Origin: an uncultured beta proteobacterium
GTDB taxonomy: Bacteria > Pseudomonadota > Gammaproteobacteria > Burkholderiales > Rhodocyclaceae
NCBI GenBank assembly: GCA_903908065.1
Contig: CAIVQO010000072.1
Location: 39,717 to 103,716 of the forward strand
Direction: 5' to 3'
Length of the DNA: 64,000 nucleotides
The notes below the pieces were generated by a model. That model did no database searches. It was not told the origin of the DNA and saw only the letters and a list, made by a program, of their open reading frames with translations. The position numbers and the translations under genes were made by a program. This document shows, piece after piece, positions 22,059 to 30,738 of the stretch (within the stretch, counting starts at the first letter, position 1; each line of letters opens with the position of its first letter).

Positions 22059-23213
22059 ATGGCCACCGCGCATCATGACGATCTTGAGGCCCAGCTGGCA
22101 GCCTATGCCGCCGACCTGGGCCGACTGGTCGACGAACATGAACGCTTGAGCGCGTCCTTCCGGCAACTGGAGGCGCTCCATCGGCAAATGCTCGAGGCCT
22201 CGGACGCAGAGCGCGCGGACGCCTCCCGCAACTTGCGCGATGCGCTTATCCAGGCGGAATCAGCCCGCCTGGCCAAGAGCACCATCCTTGCCAATCTGTC
22301 CCACGAATTGCGTACGCCGCTGAATGCAATCCTCGGCTTCGGCTTCATTGCGCGCCGGCACGGGATGGATCCCGCCGCACGCAATGCAGTCGAACAGATG
22401 GAGCGCGCAGGTAACCGGCTGCTGGCGCTACTGACCGAGATGCTCGATACCGCGGATATCGATGCCGGCAAGCTGCAGGTCGAGGCGGTCGATTTTTCGC
22501 CGCAGAACCTGTTGATAGGGATCAAGGCCCACTTCCTACCTGCCTTGGCTGCCAAGGGCCTGAGCCTGACCCTCAAGCTCGATCCTCTCGTCCCGCCCCG
22601 CTTGATCGGCGATCCGATCCGGCTGGGGCAGGTACTGCGCAATCTGGTGGGTAACGCCGTCAAGTTTTCTCACCAGGGTGAGATTGTCCTGCGCATGGGG
22701 CTGGTCAAGCAGGCATCTGCTTGCGCCGACCTGTTGTTCGAGGTCGAGGACAGCGGGGTCGGGATAGGTCTTGAGGCTCAGCAACACCTGTTTCAGATTT
22801 TCGAGCAGGAGGATGCATCGAGTACCCGCCGCTTCGGCGGCGCCGGAGTTGGTTTGGCGCTTTGCAAGCTGCTTGCGCAGCTGATGGGCGGTGACATCGG
22901 CTTCAACAGCCGGCCGGACAACGGAAGCCTGTTCTGGGTCAGCCTGCGACTGCCGATTCCCCCGCAGGCATTGCGTGCGGAGGGCGAGGCAGCGCCCGAC
23001 TCGATGAAGATCAACGCCACGATGACCTACCTTTGCAACCTGCTCATGCAGGCCGACTATCGTGCGCTGCGACTGTGCATCGAATCGAGGGACCTGATCC
23101 GTGCGGCCCTGGGAGAGCGTGAGGACGATGTGGTGGCGGCGATCGAGAGCTTCGACTTCGACAAGGCCTTGCACCTGATCGAAGACCATCAGTCACGCTG
23201 GCGGAGGTATTGA
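22059..23213 (+). CDS. Soluble histidine kinase with C-terminal helical extension
   Basis: 384 residues without TM segments. Residues 5-70 form a coiled coil (LEAQLAAYAADLGRLVDEHERL...), followed by HisKA with His82 ([20 protein letters not shown]) and HATPase (NLVGNAVKFSHQG, VEDSGVGIGLEAQ, FGGAGVGLALCKLL). After about residue 305 there is an 80-residue helical tail that is neither REC nor a typical HPt (no HALKG motif). It may be a dedicated regulatory partner of the membrane kinase directly upstream. The gene ends the signalling island; the next gene is convergent. Confidence 0.88.
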   Translation: MATAHHDDLEAQLAAYAADLGRLVDEHERLSASFRQLEALHRQMLEASDAERADASRNLRDALIQAESARLAKSTILANLSHELRTPLNAILGFGFIARRHGMDPAARNAVEQMERAGNRLLALLTEMLDTADIDAGKLQVEAVDFSPQNLLIGIKAHFLPALAAKGLSLTLKLDPLVPPRLIGDPIRLGQVLRNLVGNAVKFSHQGEIVLRMGLVKQASACADLLFEVEDSGVGIGLEAQQHLFQIFEQEDASSTRRFGGAGVGLALCKLLAQLMGGDIGFNSRPDNGSLFWVSLRLPIPPQALRAEGEAAPDSMKINATMTYLCNLLMQADYRALRLCIESRDLIRAALGEREDDVVAAIESFDFDKALHLIEDHQSRWRRY

Positions 23214-23278
23214 CGGCCCCTAAGTTGGAGCTGCCGGTCGTGTGCGCTTGTCGCGGGCGGCGACGGCAACGCGGCAGA

Positions 23279-24613
23279 TCAGACGAAACTGAGGGAAGGC
23301 TTTGCCACAATCCGCGGGCTTGCCACCGGGGCGGCTTCCGGGACAGACAAGGCCGCCAGGCGACGCATCTGCATGCGATGGCTGAGCATGATCAGGGCGG
23401 CGCCGACGCCGCCGGCGGCCAGAATCAAGGCCACCAAATCCAGCGTGCCGAGCGACTTTTGCTCTGGCAGGTCGGCAACCCGACGTTCGAGCGCCTTGTG
23501 GGCGCGCTGCAATTGACGCTGGTCGGTATCCAGCATCTGCACGAAGTCCTTCATTTCGACGAATGCCGCGTTCACCGTATCCAGGCCACCGACCAGTTGC
23601 ACTTCGGTACGCCCCTGGTCCTCGACCATGCGCTCGATCCGCTCTATCGCACCGGAAATTTCACGTGGCGTCATAGCCGGTGGGGGGCGCATATCGGGCG
23701 CGCCGGCGACGCCCACCACGAGGTGATCGGGCTTGGCGGCTCGAGGGGTGGCCGCGGCGATCGCCGGCGCATCGGGTGCAGCCGCCACCTTGACCAGGCC
23801 GGGTGCGCGGCGGGGTTGGGGGGCGACGGTATGTTCGCCGGCGGGCATCGGCGCCGCAACCGGCATCAGCAAGGACGTACCCGCGGGGAGATGGACGGCG
23901 CCGATGTGTGCGGCTCCGGAAAACAGCATCGGATTGGCTTCCGCGATTCGGCGCCGGTATTCGTCGCGGCGCTCGCGACTGTCCGGAAAGAGTTGGCGCG
24001 CCATGAGGTTCAGGTTGGTGGCTGCCGGCAACAGCAGGCGCTGCCCGTCGCCGGATGCGGAGGGTGCTAGCATGCTACGCCTTGGCTGTGCGGGAGCCGC
24101 TTCGACGCTGATGTCGTTTCGTGCCCGCTTCGCCGCCGGCAGCGTTGGCGCCGCGGTCGGCAAGGACTCCGACCGATCGGCAAGAAGGAGAAAATCCCGC
24201 GCAACGATGGTGTCGCAACCGAGCATCAGCCTGAATTCCAGCATGGGCTCGGTGACAGCTTCGGAACTGACGATGCGCACATGCGGACGGCTTCCCGATA
24301 GAACCGTCACGCGTGCATTGCGCGGGAAAAACTGTGGATCGGAACCTTGCCCGGACTGCGCAAGCCTCACGCAGGCAGCCGCCGGTGCCGCCTCGCCCTG
24401 GGCGAGCAGCAGCGGGATCTCAAGCTTGAGCGGCTGTCCGACGACAGGGTTGGAAACAGGCTGTCCCAGTCCCATCGCCTGTACCGGCGAAACCGCACCG
24501 ATTGTGGCCGACAGGAAGGCGCTTAGCGCGACGCGCCCTATGGTGGGGTGGATGCCTGAGCGGACCTGTTTCACGAGAGTGCCCTCAATGAGTTTGCGCG
24601 GATTGTTCGGCAT
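23279..24613 (-). CDS. FimV-like protein A
   Basis: 444 residues. A long basic N-terminus and hydrophobic segment (about 25-46, ending VQAMG) act as signal sequence. Then comes a FimV N-terminal-like beta domain: GLGQPVSNPVVGQPLKLEIPL ... CVRLAQSGQGSDPQFFPRNARV. A LysM-like stretch near 205-270 (NLNLMARQLFPDSRERRDEYRRRIAEANPMLF ... HLPAGTSLLMP) suggests peptidoglycan contact. A coiled coil (about 335-395) and a TM helix (LVALILAAGGVGAALIML, about 400-418) follow, with a short cytoplasmic tail. It lacks the TPR-rich cytoplasmic domain of true FimV. FimV proteins organise pili and polar signalling; that role here is inference. Confidence 0.75.
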   Translation of the reverse strand: MPNNPRKLIEGTLVKQVRSGIHPTIGRVALSAFLSATIGAVSPVQAMGLGQPVSNPVVGQPLKLEIPLLLAQGEAAPAAACVRLAQSGQGSDPQFFPRNARVTVLSGSRPHVRIVSSEAVTEPMLEFRLMLGCDTIVARDFLLLADRSESLPTAAPTLPAAKRARNDISVEAAPAQPRRSMLAPSASGDGQRLLLPAATNLNLMARQLFPDSRERRDEYRRRIAEANPMLFSGAAHIGAVHLPAGTSLLMPVAAPMPAGEHTVAPQPRRAPGLVKVAAAPDAPAIAAATPRAAKPDHLVVGVAGAPDMRPPPAMTPREISGAIERIERMVEDQGRTEVQLVGGLDTVNAAFVEMKDFVQMLDTDQRQLQRAHKALERRVADLPEQKSLGTLDLVALILAAGGVGAALIMLSHRMQMRRLAALSVPEAAPVASPRIVAKPSLSFV

Positions 24614-24668
24614 CGGGTCCAGTGCGGCAAGGGCCGCGATTTACTGAAACCCCGGTATCAGATCAATA

Positions 24669-25883
24669 TCAGGGAATGACCGACAAGGCCCGATGCCAGC
24701 CTTCCCATTCGGTGCGGCAGGCATCCGGAACGGGAATGTTGGTCGGCGTCGCGATGCACTCGAAGGGCTCCAGCGCTTGGGCCACGCGGACTGCCTGGGC
24801 CAGGCAGTCGTACCAGGCACGGCCGCCGGATACATCGCCGGCGACGGCCTGAAGGACTTGCGCCGGGAAGGCGTAGCGCTCCAGGTAGCGTTCCGACACC
24901 TTGCGGATCTGGCAGGGAAACAGTTCGCGCTGGGCGCGAGCCTTGGTAATCGGGTCGGCATCCTTGCAGCGGGCGACGTAGGCCTTCATCAGCGAGGGAA
25001 AGGTCTCCGCCACGGCCAGCCAGCCTATGCCGCCGACCAACCCGGTGGTAAAGGCATCGTCGGCAAATTGTTCCGGAATGCCGTAATCGGGCATCAGGGC
25101 ACGCATCGCTGCGCCGCTGGCAAGCGAATTGAGCCAGAACTTGCGATAGTCGAAAGTGGCGCAGGCACCGCTTTGATAGCGCCCCATCATTTCCGCAACG
25201 AAGACGATGCGCCTGACGAATGAGGTGCCCAGGCGCATCACCGATTCCGGCACCGATGCGGTCCGGCCTGCGTTGGCGAAACGCGCAGCGTTGGCGGAGT
25301 TGATCAGCGACAGCGAGAGCACCGGGTCGGGCTGGATTGCGGCGGCGACGAGCCGGACATCCCCCTTGGCGACTGCTGCATCGACCTTGCGGAAGATATT
25401 CCCCGGTGCCGGCAGGTTGCCATGTACCTCGACCTTTTCCAGGAACTCCCGCTCGCTCGGCGACTCGCTTTCAGTACCCGGTATGTCCAGCATCTTGGAC
25501 AGCAGTTCCATCGCCGCTTCACCTGCCGGTCCGGTCACGCCGAGGAAGGCTTCGATGTTGAGTCCGCCGGCGAAACTCTGGAAGCTGACCGTCGGAAAGC
25601 CGTGCGGTTGCCACTTGGGCAGCACCTCGCGAAAGCATCCGCGCGAATCGATGATGCACCAGCACCAGAGCGGTTCGTTGTCATCGACGCTGTCGCGGAT
25701 ATGCGCCAGCAATGCCGGCGTGATTTCCTCGATGCTGGTTTCCGGCTCGTGTCGTGGATCGGTGGACAGCAGGCATACGGGTACGCCGAAATCCGATGCC
25801 GGGACGTAGGCGGCCAACACACCCTGACCCGGGCGTGCATTGCCGTCGAGGCCAATCGCCAATTCGAAGGTAACGGGATTCAT
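24669..25883 (-). CDS. HDOD-domain signalling protein
   Basis: About 404 residues from ATG 25883 (MNPVTFELAIG); the open frame extends 71 codons further upstream but that part has low-complexity, unlikely protein. Residues 1-140 are an unrecognised N-terminal domain. From about 155 to 365 lies an HDOD domain: GNLPAPGNIFRKVDAAVAKGDVRLVAAAIQPDPVLSLSLINSANAARF and ESVMRLGTSFVRRIVFVAEM are typical. HDOD proteins are HD-fold relatives without the catalytic His-Asp and act in signalling. The gene lies between two FimV-like paralogues and heads a minus-strand unit with FimV-like A 55 bases downstream. Confidence 0.8.
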   Translation of the reverse strand: MNPVTFELAIGLDGNARPGQGVLAAYVPASDFGVPVCLLSTDPRHEPETSIEEITPALLAHIRDSVDDNEPLWCWCIIDSRGCFREVLPKWQPHGFPTVSFQSFAGGLNIEAFLGVTGPAGEAAMELLSKMLDIPGTESESPSEREFLEKVEVHGNLPAPGNIFRKVDAAVAKGDVRLVAAAIQPDPVLSLSLINSANAARFANAGRTASVPESVMRLGTSFVRRIVFVAEMMGRYQSGACATFDYRKFWLNSLASGAAMRALMPDYGIPEQFADDAFTTGLVGGIGWLAVAETFPSLMKAYVARCKDADPITKARAQRELFPCQIRKVSERYLERYAFPAQVLQAVAGDVSGGRAWYDCLAQAVRVAQALEPFECIATPTNIPVPDACRTEWEGWHRALSVIP

Positions 25884-26263
25884 GGCGAAACGATGCTTGC
25901 CTTCACTGATGAAGCGGAGCGTGGATTGGCCGCTGGATTGAAAACCGCGCGGCGGGCGCCATCGGTTACGAGGCGCGACCAGGCCGCTATTCACCTGGCA
26001 TGGATCGCGTTGCATTCTCGGCCCGGTGTTCTCAGATTCTTGCGGGACCGGCGTCGCCCCGCAATCCGACAGCAAAAGTGAACCATGAAGTTTCAATTAT
26101 TTGCAGGACTCGGCAGGGTCCGCTGCCGTACCTAAACTTGAGCAATCCGTCATGGCTTGCGCCATGGAGGTCATACTCAGGTATCCGACAGACGGCCGCA
26201 CGCCAGTTCGGGGAGGATATCCAAATTAGCTAGTCGAACCGCATCCCGATCATCAGCAGGAAA
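25884..26263. other. 380-base divergent intergenic region with two hairpins
   Basis: The region lies between the HDOD gene (minus) and FimV-like B (plus). I see no credible gene. Two short perfect hairpins are present: CGGCAG/CTGCCG (26111-26116 and 26123-26128, 6-base loop) and CATGGC/GCCATG (26151-26156 and 26161-26166, 4-base loop). The stretch around 26070-26150 is less GC-rich than its flanks and probably holds promoters. No known riboswitch pattern is recognised. Confidence 0.5.
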
Positions 26264-28258
26264 GTGTCGCTCAACAAAGTCCTTTTTGAATTCCGGCGAT
26301 CTCGCGGGCGCCCTGCCCTGGCGATGCGTCGTGCGCCGTCGTGGCTGTTGCTCGCGCTGATCCTGGCCGTGGCGGGTGGTGTCGATGCCTGGGCATTGGG
26401 GATCGGCCAGGCGATGCGGATGCCGGTAATCGGCGCTCCCTTGCGGATCGAGATTCCGTTGCAACTGGGTGAAGGTGAATTGCCGCCGCAAGCGGGCTGC
26501 GTGCGCATCCAGGCGCTTGAAGCCGGTGCCGATGCGCAGTTCTATCCGCATGATGCGCGGGTGCTGGTCGAGACCCGGGGGCGGCCGCGCATATTGGTGG
26601 TTGCCTCGCGCGGCGTCGCCGAACCCATTGTCGAATTCCGGCTCAGCGTCGGTTGCAGCGATGTCGTGGTTCGCGATTTCCTGTTGCTGGCCGACGCGCC
26701 GTCGCCAGCGACACCAGTGGTGAAACCTGCGCCTGCCGATGTCGTCGCGGCAAGCGGCGCAAACCTCCGCGCAACGGCGCCGGTAACGTCCCTCCCCAAA
26801 GCCGTGGTCGTCACCCGCACGGAGATCCTGTCTGCGCAGACAACGCTGAACGTCATTGCACGCCAGCGCTATCCCTTCGACCGCAGAAAGCGCGACGAAT
26901 ATCGCCAGCTGATGGCGGCGGCGAATCCGGACGTGTTCGGCGCGGTGCGGAATCCGGGCGCGGTAGGCCTTTCTCCCGGTACCGAGCTGCGTATCCCTGA
27001 TGGACTGCCGCCGGTCGCCCCCAAACCTGTCAGTGAGCCGCGCCAGCCGGCGGCCAGCTCGTCGCCGCGTCCGGTTGCCCGCGATCGCCTGGTGATCGGC
27101 GGAGGTGGCCTGAGCGACCAGAAGTACCTCGCTTCCGGTGAGGCGCTGGCTACGGTCAAACGCATGGAGGGCATGCTCGAAGAACAGAAGGAGATCGAGG
27201 CACGGATCGATCAGAGCCTGCGTACCGCCAACGAGGCATTGGCCGATACCCGGCGCCGCTTCACCGAAATCGAGGCGGCCCAGGAGCGGAATACCAAAGG
27301 TTTGCGCGACACCCAGCTGCGGATGGAGGCGACCGACAGAAAGCTGGCGCAGAGCCTGGGCCTGTGGGACCTGTTGCTGGTGGTGATGGCGAGCGGCGCC
27401 ACGGGCGCCGGGCTGTTGATACTCCATGATCGCCTCGCCGGCGGACGCCGACCGGCCATCGGTAGCTCTCCGGACGAAGGGGAGCTGAACTCGCGACCAC
27501 AAACATCCGCACCGAGGGCGCCCGAGCCCCTCAGGGTGGCGCAGGCTTCTGTAGAGACGGCGCCGACCGAGCCGCCCAAGCCCGTCTCTGGCCAGCCTGC
27601 TGTAAAGAAGCCATCAGTCGTGCCGCAAGCGGCCAAGGCAGAAGCTCCCATTCCCGCCCCGGCTGCGATAACGGCGGCCACGCGCCCACCCCTACCGACA
27701 ACGTCGGCCCCGGCTCCTTTGACGCCGGCGCCTGTCTCTGCGCCGGGCACAGGATCGGAGCCGCTGCTACCCTCCCCGGTCAAATCCGCCCAGGCAGAGA
27801 AACCCCAGCGTCAGCCAGCAAAGGAAGAGTTGTTGCCAACAACGCTTGCTGCTTCCCTGGGTCTCGACGGGGCGCATGCCGACGAGATCAATCGACTGTT
27901 GCCGGAATTTCCCAGTTTCGATGTTTGCGCATGGTTTGCCGCCTTCGACTACCTGCGCGCCAATGACGAGCGCAAGGCATTCGCTTCCCTTGCGCTTCAG
28001 CTCAATGAGCGACTGAACGTCGAACTGCCGGCCTGGGACCGTGACGTCAATGCCAGTCTGAGTTCCCTGCTGGATTTTCCGCGCATCACGGATTTCCTGC
28101 AGACACTGTGGCGCGCCAACGATCCATCATTGACCCGCGCCTTTTTGGTCGATCTGTTGAACGACAATCGGGGCGGCACGCGCAACGGCTTCACCGAGGG
28201 CGCGGCGACCGACATCGCAGTCCTGATCGGCATCCTTGAGATCAACGCCGGCAGCTGA
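26264..28258 (+). CDS. FimV-like protein B
   Basis: 664 residues from GTG 26264; ATG 26324 (MRRAPSW) would give a shorter but equally good signal peptide ending VDAWA. It is a paralogue of FimV-like A: GIGQAMRMPVIGAPLRIEIPL, CVRIQALEAGADAQFYPHDARV and ...VVRDFLLLADA align directly. A LysM-like region (about 190-245), a coiled coil (about 290-360) and a TM helix (LLLVVMASGATGAGLLIL) follow. Beyond A, it has a Pro/Ala-rich linker (about 400-520) and a helical C-terminal domain of about 120 residues (LPEFPSFDVCAWFAAFDYLRAN...) that I do not recognise. Role inferred: envelope scaffold linked to the HDOD protein encoded divergently. Confidence 0.75.
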   Translation: MSLNKVLFEFRRSRGRPALAMRRAPSWLLLALILAVAGGVDAWALGIGQAMRMPVIGAPLRIEIPLQLGEGELPPQAGCVRIQALEAGADAQFYPHDARVLVETRGRPRILVVASRGVAEPIVEFRLSVGCSDVVVRDFLLLADAPSPATPVVKPAPADVVAASGANLRATAPVTSLPKAVVVTRTEILSAQTTLNVIARQRYPFDRRKRDEYRQLMAAANPDVFGAVRNPGAVGLSPGTELRIPDGLPPVAPKPVSEPRQPAASSSPRPVARDRLVIGGGGLSDQKYLASGEALATVKRMEGMLEEQKEIEARIDQSLRTANEALADTRRRFTEIEAAQERNTKGLRDTQLRMEATDRKLAQSLGLWDLLLVVMASGATGAGLLILHDRLAGGRRPAIGSSPDEGELNSRPQTSAPRAPEPLRVAQASVETAPTEPPKPVSGQPAVKKPSVVPQAAKAEAPIPAPAAITAATRPPLPTTSAPAPLTPAPVSAPGTGSEPLLPSPVKSAQAEKPQRQPAKEELLPTTLAASLGLDGAHADEINRLLPEFPSFDVCAWFAAFDYLRANDERKAFASLALQLNERLNVELPAWDRDVNASLSSLLDFPRITDFLQTLWRANDPSLTRAFLVDLLNDNRGGTRNGFTEGAATDIAVLIGILEINAGS

Positions 28259-28338
28259 ACTCCGCTGACCGGCGCTGAAGTCGCGGCGCGGACCAAGGCG
28301 TGCCGGCCGGCCGGACTGCATCCAGGCGGTTTCGCAGC

Positions 28339-28968
28339 TCAGGCGCGGGGCTCGGCCCAATCCAGCAGGGGCCGCCACTGTTCCACATCCTGGGCGGCGC
28401 GGCCGGGTGGCAGGTCGAAGATGCTCATGCCATGGGCGGCGGCCTGCACATACACCTGGGTGTCGCGCAGATGCGCTACCACTGGCAGCCCCGTTCCCTC
28501 GAGGAATCGCTCGAGTTCAGCCGCGGCACGGGTGCGCGCATCGACCCGCATGGCGACGATGGCGACGTAGGCTTCGTGCTTGCGGATTTCCTTTTCCTCG
28601 AACAAGCGATCAAGGAATTGCCGTGTCGCCAGGATGTCGAAAATCGAGGGCTGCAGCGGAACGATCACGCGTCGGACGAGCTTCAGCACGTGGCCGAGCT
28701 TCTTGCCGTGCAAGCCGGCGGGCGTGTCGAGCACGACATGGGTGGTGTCCTTCGGTGGGCGTGCCGGCTGGTCGGATTCGAGGTCCCAGCTGGCAATGTG
28801 CGGCAGCGCCGGGGAGCGCAGCTTGAGCCATTCGCGCGAAGATTGCTGGCGGTCGATGTCGCCCAGCATCACGCGCCGGCCCTGGCGGGCAAAGTGCCCG
28901 GCAAGATTGGTTGCCAGGGTGGATTTGCCGACCCCTCCCTTGGGGTTGGCGATCAGAAATGTTTCCAT
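28339..28968 (-). CDS. ParA/MinD-family ATPase (orphan)
   Basis: 209 residues from ATG 28968 (METFLIANPKGGVGKS); an upstream in-frame extension adds 20 unlikely residues. The deviant Walker A KGGVGKST is at residues 10-17, and LGDIDRQQSSREW (about 36-48) and HVVLDTPAG (Walker B region, about 75-83) are typical ParA features. The family uses ATP-driven dimerisation on DNA or membrane to position cargo. No ParB or parS is visible, so it is not a chromosome-partition pair; cargo unknown. It is divergent from a hemerythrin gene. Confidence 0.88.
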   Translation of the reverse strand: METFLIANPKGGVGKSTLATNLAGHFARQGRRVMLGDIDRQQSSREWLKLRSPALPHIASWDLESDQPARPPKDTTHVVLDTPAGLHGKKLGHVLKLVRRVIVPLQPSIFDILATRQFLDRLFEEKEIRKHEAYVAIVAMRVDARTRAAAELERFLEGTGLPVVAHLRDTQVYVQAAAHGMSIFDLPPGRAAQDVEQWRPLLDWAEPRA

Positions 28969-29092
28969 GAGTGTGAACTTTATCACCGGGCTGCGATCTC
29001 CCACCCGGAATATCCTGATGCAGACCAATTACAGCCGGCCATCCCCGGGAATACGCTTTATGTTTTTGGAATTCTCAGCCGGGAGGGTGGCC

Positions 29093-29629
29093 ATGTTCCT
29101 GTTCGATCTGTTGTTTGGCAAGAAAAAGACTGCCTACGCGGCCAGCCCGCCGTCGCCAATGCCGGCGCAAAGAATGCCGGCCAGCAGCGCGCCCGGTACC
29201 ACCATCAGTCACGACGCGGGGCTGATCGTGTCGCTCAAGGACGACCATCGGCGCCTGCTGGCTGGCTTCCAGTCGATCGCGGCCTCAAGCCTGGCTGGTA
29301 ACCTGGCATCGGTTCAGCAGCAGCTTGGGCAGTTCCAGACCCTGCTGATGGACCACCTGCTGAAGGAAAACGTCCGGCTCTACGTGTATCTGGAACATGT
29401 GCTGAAGGACGATCCGGTAAGCCACGAAATGATGCATGGCTTCCGTCACGAGATGGACGCCATCGGTCGCGTGGTGGTAGACTTCCTCGGCAAGTACAAG
29501 GCGATCGCCAGCCATCCCGAACTGGCGCCTGCCTTCTCGACCGACCTCAAGGCGATCGGCGAAGCCCAGGTCGCGCGCATCAAGCGCGAGGAAGACATCC
29601 TATATCCGATGTATTCCCCGCCGGCGTGA
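29093..29629 (+). CDS. Hemerythrin-domain protein
   Basis: About 178 residues from ATG 29093, selected over ATG 29060 because GGGAGG lies six bases upstream. Residues 1-50 are a variable, Ala/Pro/Ser-rich N-terminus with a short hydrophobic start (MFLFDLLFG). Residues 50-175 form a four-helix hemerythrin-like bundle with candidate ligands in ISHDAGL, LKDDHRRLL, LLMDHLLKENVRLYVYLEH and FRHEMDAIG. Such proteins bind oxygen or sense oxygen/NO through a di-iron site. The ligand spacing is not fully canonical by eye. Convergent with the quinone oxidoreductase gene. Confidence 0.8.
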   Translation: MFLFDLLFGKKKTAYAASPPSPMPAQRMPASSAPGTTISHDAGLIVSLKDDHRRLLAGFQSIAASSLAGNLASVQQQLGQFQTLLMDHLLKENVRLYVYLEHVLKDDPVSHEMMHGFRHEMDAIGRVVVDFLGKYKAIASHPELAPAFSTDLKAIGEAQVARIKREEDILYPMYSPPA

Positions 29630-29635
29630 TGAGGT

Positions 29636-30610
29636 TCAGGGCAGCAGGATGGACGAGCCGGTGGTCTTGCGTGCGACGAGGTCGATCTGTGCCTGGGCGG
29701 CGTCCTTCAGCGCATACGTCTGATTGACTCCGATCTTGACCTTGCCCGACGTGACGGCGTCGAACAGTTCTCCCGAAATCGCCAGCAGGTCGCCGCGCTG
29801 TGCGATGTAGGTGAACAGCGTCGGCCGGGTGATGAACAGCGAGCCCATCTTGGCCAGCAATCCGAGGTCGAAGGCCGGCACCGGGCCCGAGGCGGCGCCG
29901 AACAGCACCATCATGCCCATCGGTTGCAGGCACTCCAGCGAGCCCATGAAGGTGTCCTTGCCGATCGAGTCGTAGACCACGCGCACGCCCTTGCCCCCGG
30001 TGATGTCCTTGACCCGTTGGGTGAAATTTTCGCGCGTGTAGATAATGGTGTGGTCGCAGCCGTGCGCGCGGGCCAATTCGGCCTTTTCGTCGGAGCTGAC
30101 CGTGCCGATCACGGTGACGCCCAGCGCCCGCGCCCACTGGCAGACGATCAGGCCGACACCGCCGGCGGCGGCGTGGATCAGGATCGTGTCGCCGGCCTTT
30201 ACCGGGCAGGTACGGCGCAGCAGGTATTGTGCGGTCATGCCTTGCAGCATCATCGCCGCGCCGGTCTTGAAGTCGATCGCCCCGGGCAGTGTGACCAGAC
30301 GGTCGGCCGGGATGTTGCGCACTTCGGCATAGGCGCCGATCGGGCCGCCGGCATAGGCGACGCGGTCGCCGGGTTTCAGCTCGGTGACGCCGCTGCCCAC
30401 CGCCTCGACCACGCCGGCGCCTTCGAGGCCGATGCCGGAGGGCATGGGCAGCGGGTAGGCTCCCGTACGATGGTAGATGTCGATGTAGTTGAGGCCGACG
30501 GCGTGGTGGCGCACGCGCGCCTCGTTGGGCGCCGGAGCGCCGACATCGACTTCCTCCCAGCGCAGGACCTCCGGGCCTCCCGGCGTGTGGAAGCGGATCG
30601 CGTGGCTCAT
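29636..30610 (-). CDS. qor: NADPH-dependent quinone oxidoreductase (zinc-independent MDR)
   Basis: 324 residues of the medium-chain dehydrogenase/reductase family, length typical of QOR. It shows the catalytic-domain segment GLNYIDIYHRTGAYPLPMPSGIGLEGAGVVEAVG and the NADPH-binding glycine motif AAAGGVGLIVCQWA near 153-166. The zinc-ligand cysteines of alcohol dehydrogenases are absent, as expected. It reduces quinones or other enones with NADPH in the cytoplasm. GGAG precedes the ATG. It lies downstream of maeB on the same strand but 128 bases away, with a large palindrome between them. Confidence 0.93.
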   Translation of the reverse strand: MSHAIRFHTPGGPEVLRWEEVDVGAPAPNEARVRHHAVGLNYIDIYHRTGAYPLPMPSGIGLEGAGVVEAVGSGVTELKPGDRVAYAGGPIGAYAEVRNIPADRLVTLPGAIDFKTGAAMMLQGMTAQYLLRRTCPVKAGDTILIHAAAGGVGLIVCQWARALGVTVIGTVSSDEKAELARAHGCDHTIIYTRENFTQRVKDITGGKGVRVVYDSIGKDTFMGSLECLQPMGMMVLFGAASGPVPAFDLGLLAKMGSLFITRPTLFTYIAQRGDLLAISGELFDAVTSGKVKIGVNQTYALKDAAQAQIDLVARKTTGSSILLP

Positions 30611-30697
30611 GCTGTCTCCTTCAATGTACGGAACGTGAAGGGACGCACGCTACCCCGAGCGGGAGGAAATTTCAACCGGCGCCGCAGCAGCGGCCTG

Positions 30698-30723
30698 AAA
30701 GTCGGCGCTGGCGGCACGGCGAA
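30698..30723 (-). repeat. Dispersed 26-bp motif, copy C
   Basis: Minus-strand copy of (A/T)T(C/T)GCCG-N5-CCAGCGCCGACTTT in the maeB-qor intergenic gap. On its strand it follows a GGCGAATTCGCC palindrome, just as copy A follows GGCGATCGCC. It shares 24 identical bases with copy A. Confidence 0.6.
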
Positions 30724-30733
30724 TTCGCCGTGC
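30714..30733 (-). terminator. Perfect 20-bp palindrome after maeB
   Basis: GCACGGCG/CGCCGTGC arms (30714-30721 and 30726-30733) around AATT, five bases past the maeB stop. The position suits a terminator but no T-run follows on the minus strand, so it may slow rather than end transcription. It overlaps dispersed motif copy C. Confidence 0.5.
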
Positions 30734-30738
30734 TTTGC

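Noticed and set aside
26101..26170. c-di-GMP riboswitch upstream of FimV-like B
   Set aside because: Only short simple hairpins; none of the conserved riboswitch core is present.
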